Shown piece by piece: positions 1-5,677 of a stretch of DNA of 11,873 nucleotides (position 1 is its first letter; each line of letters starts with the position of its first letter). Origin of the DNA: a candidate division KSB1 bacterium (GTDB lineage Bacteria > Zhuqueibacterota > JdFR-76 > DREG01). Made by a program: the position numbers and the translations under genes. The stretch covers positions 1-11,873 of the forward strand of contig JADFJB010000136.1 in NCBI GenBank assembly GCA_022566355.1, in the 5' to 3' direction. The notes under the pieces were generated by a model. It was given only the letters and a program-made list of their open reading frames with translations, did not search any database and was not told the origin of the DNA.

Positions 1-336
1 TTCTAATTTGCATGGATTGTGGTCACAAATAACATGGGCAAGTTCGTGCATAATATCACTTTCATATCTAAAATCTGAATGAGATGGGTTAAAAATAATT
101 ATATAGCTACTTTTAGACTTTATAGTGACTGCTGACCATTCAGATTTCCCCTTTTTCATAACGAGAGGATTCAGAACCTCACTTGTTATACCATGTAAGT
201 GCATTGGATTAATGATCTTTATTTTTAAACATTCTGCAAGATCATCCGCAAGCAATGGATCTACAGCTTTTAAACCTAACAGCTTTCTATAATTTATTGA
301 AGTTTTTTCAGCTTTAGATTTAAATCCTTTTTCCAA
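1..336 (-). CDS. ImmA/IrrE-family zinc metallopeptidase, partial (3' end outside window)
   Basis: The translation contains the zinc-protease motif HELAH (bases 34-48, within SDIMHELAHVICDHNP), the signature of the ImmA/IrrE (COG2856) family. In known examples (ImmA of ICEBs1, IrrE of Deinococcus) the peptidase cleaves a cognate Xre-type repressor and so induces its targets. The gene follows the Xre gene by 6 nt in the same direction, the usual pairing. No ATG lies near the beginning. The best start is TTG at 336 (FLEKGFKSKAEKTSINYRKLL follows), with an AGGA site inside the 3' end of the Xre gene. The reading frame is the same as that of the Xre gene, separated by one TAA stop. About 112 codons are visible, covering the N-terminal region and the active site; the remainder runs off the left edge. 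Family call is confident; the start is an inference. Confidence 0.87.
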   Translation of the reverse strand, partial: MEKGFKSKAEKTSINYRKLLGLKAVDPLLADDLAECLKIKIINPMHLHGITSEVLNPLVMKKGKSEWSAVTIKSKSSYIIIFNPSHSDFRYESDIMHELAHVICDHNPCKLE

Positions 337-342
337 AAATAT

Positions 343-717
343 TTAATCCTGATCTTGATTATTTATGTTTATTTCGGCATTATAGGCTAAATCGATCATT
401 TTTATTAATGCCTCCGCTGTATCTTTCGAAAGAGTTTTGTCGGCTCTCAAGTGGACCTCTATTTTATCCTGAGTTGTTTCCTTATCTTTAGTGAAATTAG
501 ATTTTTTAGAATTGCTCATAAACATTTCAGGATTAATTTTTAACCAATTACAGATTTTAAAGAATATCTCGAGGTCTGGCAATTTTCCTTGTTCAATTCT
601 TGATAACGTTGAAGCGCTTACTCCACCGATTTCTTTAGCAACTTCTCGTAATCCTCTACGTCCCCTTTTATTTTTTAATTTTGTGGCTAATAATAAAGTA
701 TTTACTTCAGATGGCAT
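343..717 (-). CDS. Xre-family helix-turn-helix repressor paired with ImmA-like peptidase
   Basis: A 124-residue protein with an N-terminal Xre/Cro-type HTH at about residues 10-66: LREVAKEIGGVSASTLSRIE is the helix-turn-helix proper, followed by ICNWLKINPEMFM, the standard end of the domain. The C-terminal part (about 68-124) is polar and then helical (LSKDTAEALIKMIDLAY), probably a linker and an oligomerisation or peptidase-recognition segment (inference). The ATG is preceded by GCGGAGA at good spacing. The gene is divergent from the HNH nuclease at 870 and co-directional with the ImmA-like gene. Two dyad operators in the intergenic region overlap candidate promoters of both genes, which suggests autoregulation and repression of the nuclease. 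It most resembles repressors of integrative elements and prophages. Confidence 0.9.
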   Translation of the reverse strand: MPSEVNTLLLATKLKNKRGRRGLREVAKEIGGVSASTLSRIEQGKLPDLEIFFKICNWLKINPEMFMSNSKKSNFTKDKETTQDKIEVHLRADKTLSKDTAEALIKMIDLAYNAEININNQDQD

Positions 718-740
718 TTTATTCTCCGCTTATGTAGTAT

Positions 741-778
741 TGTTTCATGGAAGATACATGTGTTTCACTTGCGAAACA
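741..778. promoter_or_regulatory. Tandem pair of 18-bp operators, TGTTTC-N6-GAAACA
   Basis: Two dyads lie side by side: 741-758 (TGTTTCATGGAAGATACA, one mismatch in the arms) and 761-778 (TGTTTCACTTGCGAAACA, perfect 6-bp arms). Their left arms begin exactly 20 bp apart, so both would be presented on the same DNA face, as for cooperative binding of two repressor dimers. The right-hand site overlaps the -35 box of the HNH promoter. Both overlap a weaker candidate promoter for the repressor gene on the minus strand (TTGTTT at 779-774, 17 bp, TATCTT at 756-751). The size and form fit Xre/Cro-type repressors; binding by the adjacent protein is inferred. Confidence 0.7.
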
Positions 779-797
779 AGATTTATTTTAGTATAAT
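769..797 (+). promoter_or_regulatory. Sigma70-type promoter of the HNH gene
   Basis: TTGCGA (769-774), a 17-bp spacer, and a perfect TATAAT (792-797) lie about 70 bp upstream of the HNH start. The -35 box lies inside the second operator, so repressor binding there should block transcription. Confidence 0.65.
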
Positions 798-806
798 ATG
801 TGCAAC

Positions 807-826
807 ATGTATTATTTATAATACAT
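807..826. promoter_or_regulatory. 20-bp palindrome in the HNH leader
   Basis: ATGTATTATTTATAATACAT has 9-bp arms around a 2-bp centre with perfect symmetry. It begins 10 bp after the -10 box, so it would lie in the first bases of the HNH transcript. It differs in sequence from the TGTTTC/GAAACA operators, so it could be the site of a second regulator or an RNA hairpin controlling translation. Its AT-rich stem would be weak as RNA, which favours a DNA-binding site. Confidence 0.5.
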
Positions 827-869
827 CCTGTGTAATTCACTAATATTTAACTAATTTTGGAGAGCTATT

Positions 870-1118
870 ATGAGCCTCGAAAGTAAAAAAGACAAAGTCT
901 GGGATAAGGGTAATAAAGTTAGAGGAAAAAGTCCTGATGTTTACAGACGAGATTCTGAAGGAAATGAGATATATTTTTCTTCTTATGGGAAACAATCTGA
1001 AAAGGGTTGGGAAATCGATCATTCTAAGCCAAAATCAAAAGGTGGAACTGATCATTTGAACAATTTACAACCTTTACAATGGGAAGCAAATAGAGAAAAA
1101 TCGAATAAGAGAAAATAA
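870..1118 (+). CDS. Small HNH endonuclease
   Basis: An 82-residue protein with a compact HNH fold: WEIDHSKPKSKGGTDHLNNL (about 47-66) holds the D50-H51 pair of the beta-beta-alpha-metal motif and the central Asn (N64/N65), and QPLQWEANREK (67-77) gives the final N74 and K77. The N-terminal half (VWDKGNKVRGKSPDVYRRDSEG, split across about 10-31) is basic and matches small stand-alone HNH proteins often found near phage and restriction genes. There is no Cys zinc site. Known HNH proteins cut or nick double-stranded DNA; the target here is unknown. The ATG has GGAGAG 5 nt upstream. It is divergent from the Xre/ImmA pair, is preceded by operators and a TATAAT promoter, and is followed by a strong terminator, so it is a single-gene transcription unit. 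It could act as a toxin, an element mobility nuclease, or a DNA-repair or restriction enzyme. Confidence 0.88.
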   Translation: MSLESKKDKVWDKGNKVRGKSPDVYRRDSEGNEIYFSSYGKQSEKGWEIDHSKPKSKGGTDHLNNLQPLQWEANREKSNKRK

Positions 1119-1148
1119 CTTCCCATGATTTAGATTGGAATAATTCGG

Positions 1149-1177
1149 GCCAGTGCTAAGGTTCACTGGCTTTTTTT
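1149..1177 (+). terminator. Rho-independent terminator after the HNH gene
   Basis: GCCAGTG (1149-1155), loop CTAAGGTT, CACTGGC (1164-1170), then seven T residues (1171-1177). The T-run is on the plus strand only, so it ends the HNH transcript and not the convergent symporter transcript. Confidence 0.93.
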
Positions 1178-1210
1178 ATTTACACCTAATAATATTTTCA
1201 CTTTGAAAAA

Positions 1211-2662
1211 TCACTCAAAAAACAATTCCTTCACATCTTTGGGCGTTGGTGAGGTGAATCTGCTCACAACGAGTATCAAAACCAATGAAACCGTGGCGCC
1301 AAAGATCGCCGGCCATATGCCGCCAATCCAGTTGGAAAAGGATTGATATTTCATGTAACCGGCTACATACCAAATGACGCAGCTTATCGCGCCGCCAATC
1401 ATGGCTGTAATGCCTCCTTCTTTGGTGGCGCCGGGCCACCAGAGTCCTAATAGAAAAGGGAAAGTAAAGGCGGATGCCATTAAGCTGAATGCCATGGTTA
1501 CAATCCATAAGATGGCGGCAGGTGGTTTAATGGCAACCAGCAGAGCCAGCACGCCAATAACCAGGGTCACATAGCGAGCGATTTTTAGTCCCTTTTTAGG
1601 ATCTAATTCTTTCCGAAACGTACCATAGATATTCTCAACCACCAAAGAACCGGCTAAGAGTAGTATTGAATCGATGGTTGACATCATCGCACCTAAAACA
1701 GCCGCTATGATAATTCCACCTATCAACGGCGGTAAAAGCTGGGTTACCATGGTGGGAATGGTCAGATCCGGTTGTGCCAGATCAGGCAATAAAACGCCGG
1801 CGGCAATGGCAATCAAAGTAGCTGACAAATAAATAAAACTTTGAAACAAGATCGAATAAACCATTGCGCGCTTTAGCGTTTTATCATCTTCAGGGATCAG
1901 GAACCTGGTTACCGATGCCGGGGAGCCGCCGATCTGGAAAAATCCCCAAACTATAAATGCCGAGACTACCCAGCCGGCTGACATTTTTCCGGTAAAGGAG
2001 ATCGCTTGCGGGTTGAGTTGCGCATATTGCTGGTGCATTTCGGCAAATCCTCCGGCAGCATAAACTGCCACCGGGGCTAAAATGGCAAAACCGGCTATCA
2101 TAATTATCCCCTGGATTAAATCAGTCCAGGCCACAGCGTACATCCCACCCAAAACTGTATACAGAATGACGATGCCGCCAAAGACAAACAATCCAACGAG
2201 ATAGGGTATGCCAAGCAACACTTCAAAGACATTGCCGGCGGCTTTTAATTGAGCTGCGATCAGGGGCACGAATGCGATCAGCATTATGATGACACAAGTC
2301 ATACCAGCGAATTTGCTGTAGTAGCGCACTTCAAAAATATCAGCAAGGGTTACACTCTTTATTTTGCTCGCTATTTTTCTTAACCGGGTGCCAAGCAAGA
2401 TATAGGAGAACCAGGGCGCTGCGGCGGAGGCTATCCCGCCAGGGACAAAATTGTAACCCATGATTTTTTCTGTACCAACCGCACCCATATAACTGCTGCC
2501 GCTCATTTGAGTTGCTGAAAACGAAAAACCAACCGTAGCGGGACCGAGTTTTCCTTTGGCAATGAAATAATCTTTTTTTGATTTCACTTTTCTATTGAAC
2601 CACACACCAAGCGCTAACATCCCCATGAAATACAGCGCCAATATTATGCTATATTGCAGCAT
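1211..2662 (-). CDS. Sodium/solute symporter (SSS family), PanF-like
   Basis: A 483-residue, strongly hydrophobic inner-membrane protein with about 12-13 predicted helices. SSS hallmarks are seen: the N-terminal helix followed by SKKDYFIAKGKLGPATVGFS and the SATQMSGSSYMG segment (TM2), LYTVLGGMYAVAWTDLIQGI (TM5 region), and AVLGAMMSTIDSILLLAGSL (TM8, with the Ser/Thr residues of the conserved Na2 site). The length and segments such as LLVAIKPPAAILWIVTMAF followed by LGLWWPGATKEGG resemble PanF, the sodium:pantothenate symporter. Related SSS members carry proline, amino acids or sugars, so the substrate is not settled. The ATG directly abuts the stop of an upstream small membrane protein (TAAATG), implying translational coupling. 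The M19 dipeptidase gene upstream on the same strand might supply amino-acid substrates, but it is 600 bp away. Confidence 0.92.
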   Translation of the reverse strand: MLQYSIILALYFMGMLALGVWFNRKVKSKKDYFIAKGKLGPATVGFSFSATQMSGSSYMGAVGTEKIMGYNFVPGGIASAAAPWFSYILLGTRLRKIASKIKSVTLADIFEVRYYSKFAGMTCVIIMLIAFVPLIAAQLKAAGNVFEVLLGIPYLVGLFVFGGIVILYTVLGGMYAVAWTDLIQGIIMIAGFAILAPVAVYAAGGFAEMHQQYAQLNPQAISFTGKMSAGWVVSAFIVWGFFQIGGSPASVTRFLIPEDDKTLKRAMVYSILFQSFIYLSATLIAIAAGVLLPDLAQPDLTIPTMVTQLLPPLIGGIIIAAVLGAMMSTIDSILLLAGSLVVENIYGTFRKELDPKKGLKIARYVTLVIGVLALLVAIKPPAAILWIVTMAFSLMASAFTFPFLLGLWWPGATKEGGITAMIGGAISCVIWYVAGYMKYQSFSNWIGGIWPAIFGATVSLVLILVVSRFTSPTPKDVKELFFE

Positions 2663-2854
2663 TTACCTGCCCGTCTTCACATAAAAAATGGAGGCTGCTA
2701 TGATATAAATATAGCCAAAATAACACAAGAGCCAAACACCCCAATCCAGGTTTGCAGGACCCTGGGGCCAATCTACAATCAAAGTCACACTTCCCCCAAC
2801 CACGAAGATGATCATGAGGATAATAGAAATGATAGGAAGTTTTAATTTAGAAAT
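2663..2854 (-). CDS. Small two-helix membrane protein, likely symporter accessory subunit, apparent ATT start
   Basis: This reading frame of about 63 codons ends in a TAA that touches the symporter ATG (TAAATG, no gap). The product has a basic N-terminus (SKLKLP), a first membrane helix (IISIILMIIFVVGGSVTLIV), a short loop (DWPQGPANLDWG), a second helix (VWLLCYFGYIYIIAASIFY) and a basic tail VKTGR. Many SSS symporters have such a tiny partner encoded just upstream (YhdT beside PanF in E. coli, and proteins annotated as symporter small accessory protein). The only ATG in frame (2815) would cut into helix 1 and has no ribosome binding site. ATT at 2854 lies 8 nt after AAAAAGGA and leaves an intact helix 1. 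The coding call is good; the unusual start is an inference, and a mutated or mis-sequenced ATG is possible. Confidence 0.65.
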   Translation of the reverse strand: MSKLKLPIISIILMIIFVVGGSVTLIVDWPQGPANLDWGVWLLCYFGYIYIIAASIFYVKTGR

Positions 2855-2969
2855 TTGGATAATCCTTTTTGTTTAAAATTCCAAAATACAAAAACCAAAC
2901 CTGTTCCTGACTAGATCAGGAATCGCAAGTAAATCTCAAAAACCAAAATAACAAATTCCAAACTAAAAC

Positions 2970-3071
2970 AGGCCGCTGTCATTCCCGCATATCTTTAAAG
3001 CGAGAATCTTGTGTCTCAAACCCTTAGATTCCCGATAAAAACATTCGGGAATGACATTCTGTGACGGCCTC
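2970..3071. repeat. MITE-like inverted-repeat element, TGTCATTCCCG family
   Basis: TGTCATTCCCGCAT (2977-2990) and ATTCGGGAATGACA (3043-3056) are inverted copies differing at one base. The flanks AGGCCG and CGGCCT extend the symmetry imperfectly. Internal sequence: CCGCATATCTTTAAAGCGAGAAT, a second partial hairpin, quoted here only as its key words CCGCAT, CTTTAAAG and GAGAAT. The inner block recurs near 4817. It is an untranscribed or 3' regulatory hairpin element with no coding capacity. Confidence 0.6.
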
Positions 3072-3125
3072 CATAACAAGATCCCGTCTCGTAAGCTATT
3101 TCAGAACACTTAATTTAGCAGCCAT

Positions 3126-3228
3126 AATGTCATCCTGAGCGTTAGCGAAGGATCTCTTGATGCCGTAAAGTCAATAAAATCAAGAGATTCTTCACTCCTC
3201 CAAAGCGGGATTCGCTCAGAATGACATT
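3126..3228. repeat. 103-bp hairpin element, TGTCATCCTGAGCG family
   Basis: AATGTCATCCTGAGCG (3126-3141) pairs with CGCTCAGAATGACATT (3213-3228) with one mismatch. An inner perfect 10-bp pair, ATCTCTTGAT (3152-3161) with ATCAAGAGAT (3179-3188), makes a nested second stem. The ends match a widespread class of intergenic repeat in environmental bacteria (established knowledge, recalled from the TGTCATCCTGAGCG word). No gene inside. Confidence 0.7.
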
Positions 3229-3287
3229 TTTTAGGATTTTATACATTTTGTAAAAACCTTCACAACAGGATGCCATTTGGGGGAGTT

Positions 3288-3326
3288 TTAAGCTTAAAAG
3301 CAAAATTCATGAATTATACAATTTAA
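3288..3326 (+). repeat. Dispersed 39-bp repeat, copy 1
   Basis: Begins TTAAGCTTAAAAGC and contains the palindrome ATTCATGAAT followed by TATACAA. It aligns without gaps to 5012-5050 (TTAAGCGCAAAAGC, ATTCATGAAT, TATCCAA). Both copies lie just to the right of a TGTCAT hairpin element, so the two may form one composite unit. Confidence 0.6.
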
Positions 3327-3487
3327 TAAGTAGACACATTAATTTTAGAAATCGAAATACTCTTTTCTCCAAATTCAAGGTTTGTGTTTTTAGATTTGTT
3401 CATTGGTTTTTATTTGTGATTTGTTGCTTGTGATTTACGATTTTTATCTTATTCCTGTTTGCTAGTTTAAAATGCCTCTCGCACACA

Positions 3488-4708
3488 TCATTGCCATACT
3501 TCTTCAAGAACTCTCAAAATATTACCTCCCATCACTTTTGCAATATCACCATCTGAATAATCATGTGTAACCAACCACCGGAGAATATTGTGAGAACTTT
3601 CCGTTGCATTTTCAACTCCTTTGACATAGGGCACTTCTTCAAAAGTGGGAGGTTTTCCTTCACCCTCTCCTTTATGAGAATCACCAATGGACAGCGCTTC
3701 GGCAAAGACATGATGCAAGCCAACGTGATCGCCGTAAAGAGTATCCGGCCCAAATGCGACATGATCTATGCCTACCAGGTCTTTGATATATTCAAAATGC
3801 TCCATGAACGATTCAATGTTGTGATGGGGATTTTTCTGTGTAAGTGTGGTATGGGGAGCAGCCTCGATACCAATTACGCCACCCTTGTCCCCACACGCTT
3901 TCAGGACCTTGTCGGGCGCCAGTCTTTTGATATTCCATAAGCTTCTGGCTCCCGTATGGGTTAAAAATATAGGCTTATTGCTGGCCGCTATTGTGTCCAG
4001 GCTGGTTTGATCGCTGGCATGCGCACAGTCGATAGCCATGCCGATTTTATTCATTCTTTCCACCGCTTTGCTGCCAAAGCTGGTCAACCCGCCGTCTTTG
4101 GGTTCTTTGAGGCCGGTGCCCAGACTGTTGGATTCACTGTAAGTAATGCCAAGAACCCTGACGCCAAAACCATACAGAATCTCTATCCTGTCCAGCTCGT
4201 TCTCGATCATGGCAGCGCCTTCCTGGGCCGGCACCAGGGCAATTTTTCCTTCCCTGTGAGCCCGGTGGATATCTTCCACCTTTTCACACTTGATCACGAA
4301 ATCCTGGTGCGCCAGATCGCACAGACGCATACCCATATCATAGATAATATCCGACCATTTCCAACCACACTTTGAGGTGATCATGGCTGTGCCGTCCATG
4401 AAGTTATCAAAGACAGCATCCCAATATGAGTTGGACAGGGCTTCGTAAGCGGTGGCAATCCTCACTTCTTTTCCATAGGGGATGGTCTCCCGGATATCAG
4501 CCGGGAAAAGGTGCGGGTGTTCATGAAGCGATATCATGACAATTTTTTCCGCAAATTCTTTCACTCTGGTTTCTTGTTCGGGCGTTACAGGGACAAAATA
4601 GGGATCGAAAATGCTGTTCCCTTCAACCAACTTAAATTCCTTGAAATCCTTGCCCTTTTCAAGATAATCGAAAGATTGGTAACCCGAATATTTTTTGTTG
4701 AGCCCCAT
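3488..4708 (-). CDS. Membrane dipeptidase (peptidase family M19)
   Basis: A 406-residue amidohydrolase-fold protein. Family landmarks in order: SLHEHPHLFP (about 60-69), the first metal-binding strand; ALVPAQEGAAMI (157-168), with the bridging carboxylate E163; AIDCAHAS (225-232), with H230; IFLTHTGARSLW (247-258), with H251 and R255; HVAFGPDTLYG (316-326), with D322; and the C-terminal GGNILRVLEEVW. M19 enzymes are binuclear zinc dipeptidases that hydrolyse dipeptides, including some with a D-residue at the C-terminus. The first metal motif reads HEH rather than the HxD of renal dipeptidase, as in a divergent bacterial subfamily. There is no signal peptide or lipobox, so it is probably cytoplasmic. 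The ATG follows GGAGG at ideal spacing (4715-4719). Function call is good; the substrate is unknown. Confidence 0.87.
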   Translation of the reverse strand: MGLNKKYSGYQSFDYLEKGKDFKEFKLVEGNSIFDPYFVPVTPEQETRVKEFAEKIVMISLHEHPHLFPADIRETIPYGKEVRIATAYEALSNSYWDAVFDNFMDGTAMITSKCGWKWSDIIYDMGMRLCDLAHQDFVIKCEKVEDIHRAHREGKIALVPAQEGAAMIENELDRIEILYGFGVRVLGITYSESNSLGTGLKEPKDGGLTSFGSKAVERMNKIGMAIDCAHASDQTSLDTIAASNKPIFLTHTGARSLWNIKRLAPDKVLKACGDKGGVIGIEAAPHTTLTQKNPHHNIESFMEHFEYIKDLVGIDHVAFGPDTLYGDHVGLHHVFAEALSIGDSHKGEGEGKPPTFEEVPYVKGVENATESSHNILRWLVTHDYSDGDIAKVMGGNILRVLEEVWQ

Positions 4709-4722
4709 TGTAAACCTCCAAT

Positions 4723-4764
4723 TTAAGGTTAAAGTTAAGGTTAAGATTGAGGTTGAGGTTTAGA
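4723..4764. repeat. Hexanucleotide tandem repeat upstream of the dipeptidase
   Basis: Seven degenerate hexamers in a row: TTAAGG, TTAAAG, TTAAGG, TTAAGA, TTGAGG, TTGAGG, TTTAGA. The tract starts only a few bases upstream of the GGAGG ribosome binding site of the dipeptidase, so it would fall within its leader or core promoter, where changes in copy number could alter expression (inference). Confidence 0.7.
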
Positions 4765-4905
4765 ATCTGAAATGGAATTAATTCCTTAGTGTCCGAACGA
4801 AAACATCCTTTCTGAATTCCCGCATGCTTTCAGGCGTCCGGGAAAATCAATCTTAATCAACATAATACTATAAAGTTAACCTGATCTACCCATAAACATT
4901 ATCAC

Positions 4906-5000
4906 TGTCATTCAGGAGGGAACTATTCTGCAACTAATTTATACTTACAATTTTACTATATTTTTGTTTATGGAATAGATCCCGTTGCGCAGGGATGACA
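4906..5000. repeat. 95-bp MITE-like inverted element, TGTCATTC/GGGATGACA ends
   Basis: TGTCATTCAGGAGGGAACTA (from 4906), followed by TTCTG, pairs imperfectly with GGAATAGATCCC and GCAGGGATGACA at the right end (to 5000): TGTCA with TGACA, CTATTC with GAATAG, GGGA with TCCC. The core is AT-rich. The end sequence relates it to the elements at 2977 and 3126. Confidence 0.55.
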
Positions 5001-5011
5001 ATCAGGAAACC

Positions 5012-5050
5012 TTAAGCGCAAAAGCTGATTCATGAATTATCCAAGTGTAA
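5012..5050 (+). repeat. Dispersed 39-bp repeat, copy 2
   Basis: Starts TTAAGCGCAAAAGC and contains ATTCATGAATTAT. It is an ungapped match to 3288-3326 with scattered substitutions. It ends at the base before the stop codon of the VOC gene (5051), so it may form the 3' end of that transcript. Confidence 0.6.
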
Positions 5051-5434
5051 CTACATTTTGTTTATCCGCCAGGGTGGATTTTTTCTGTTTTCACCGGCAT
5101 AATATAAGCAAATTTCATTACCTGCCGGATCTTTAAGCCTGGCCTCTCGCCATAGCCAACTCTCATCTGTTGGTTCCTGTAAAAATTGAAATCCTTTACC
5201 CTTTAGTGAATCTACAAGTTCATCGAGTCTTTCAGATTCAAAATAAATCACAACACCGGTTTCATTATTATTAATTTCTTTAACAAGATGAACAGAAAAC
5301 GTTGAGTCACCCTCCGGACATTCAAACCGGGCATAATGCGGAGATTCCACTATTTGGGTAAAACCCATCTTGCGATAAAAGGATACCGATTCCACAATGT
5401 TGACGGCCGGTAAAGTAACTTGATTCAAATTCAT
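5051..5434 (-). CDS. VOC-superfamily (glyoxalase/bleomycin resistance fold) protein
   Basis: A 127-residue protein with one VOC module pair: beta strand plus helix LPAVNIVESVSFYRKMGFT (8-26), strands ARFECPEGDSTFSVHLV (35-51) and TGVVIYFES (59-67), helix RLDELVDSLKGKGF (69-82), and the closing strand ARLKDPAGNEICLYYAGEN (98-116). Candidate metal ligands are H49, E66 and E107. The family includes glyoxalases, dioxygenases and antibiotic-binding proteins, so the reaction cannot be named. The C-terminal AGENRKNPPWRI tail is typical of a common bacterial subgroup of small VOC proteins. The start ATG has AGGAA 6 nt upstream. It stands alone between two spacers. Confidence 0.88.
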   Translation of the reverse strand: MNLNQVTLPAVNIVESVSFYRKMGFTQIVESPHYARFECPEGDSTFSVHLVKEINNNETGVVIYFESERLDELVDSLKGKGFQFLQEPTDESWLWREARLKDPAGNEICLYYAGENRKNPPWRINKM

Positions 5435-5677
5435 AATTTATTCCTATTCAGGTTATGCCTATCCTGCCTCGGCACACTATTCTCTGCAATGCAACAGCTT
5501 GGCCTGACTTTGGGTAACCGTGGTTATGGATTTTACTCATATTCGAGTTCTTATTTACCCAAAAAATTCTTTGTTTTTTCCCAGGTTTTATTAAAATTTT
5601 TAGGGGAGCGGCTGATGGCATACAAGCATCACTAGTGAAATAGCTTTCATTTTGTGTCATCCAGTGCTGAGCTGTTT
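5435..5677. other. Spacer between VOC and higA genes; no supported gene
   Basis: A 70-codon minus-strand frame (5448-5660) exists but has no ribosome binding site, no recognisable domain and a composition unlike its neighbours. The left edge carries the AGGAA ribosome binding site of the VOC gene. No terminator or repeat stands out. Confidence 0.4.

Larger units (their letters stand above)
2870..3487. other. Intergenic region with low-complexity arms around hairpin elements; no gene
   Basis: No convincing ORF in six frames. The left part (2880-2970) is rich in AAC/CCAAA words such as CAAATTCCAAAC; the right part (3365-3450) carries the same kind of words on the opposite strand (TTTGTTGCTTGTGATTT), so the spacer is roughly symmetric. 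Between them lie two hairpin-forming elements (listed separately) and a dispersed repeat copy. A small perfect hairpin, TTCCTGA-CTAGA-TCAGGAA, is at 2904-2922. Spacers of this sort are typical of large environmental genomes with MITE-like families. Confidence 0.6.
4765..5050. other. Intergenic region with hairpin remnants; no gene
   Basis: No ORF with coding character. It holds a TTCCCG/CGGGAA hairpin (4818-4845) whose left half (ATTCCCGCATGCTTT) matches the element at 2981, then the 95-bp inverted element at 4906-5000 and repeat copy 2 at 5012-5050. The promoter of the dipeptidase must lie at its left end, but no clear -35/-10 pair was found. Confidence 0.5.

Noticed and set aside
1149-1177. 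Bidirectional use of the HNH terminator for the convergent symporter gene
   Set aside because: On the minus strand the stem is followed by CCGAATTATT rather than a T-run, so termination in that direction is not supported.
3126-3228. CRISPR-like or tRNA-like structure in the intergenic hairpins
   Set aside because: There are no regularly spaced identical repeats and no cloverleaf or CCA end; the symmetry is that of nested inverted repeats.
5448-5660. 70-codon minus-strand frame between the VOC and higA genes
   Set aside because: No ribosome binding site, no domain and implausible composition; the expected HigB toxin is not encoded in it.
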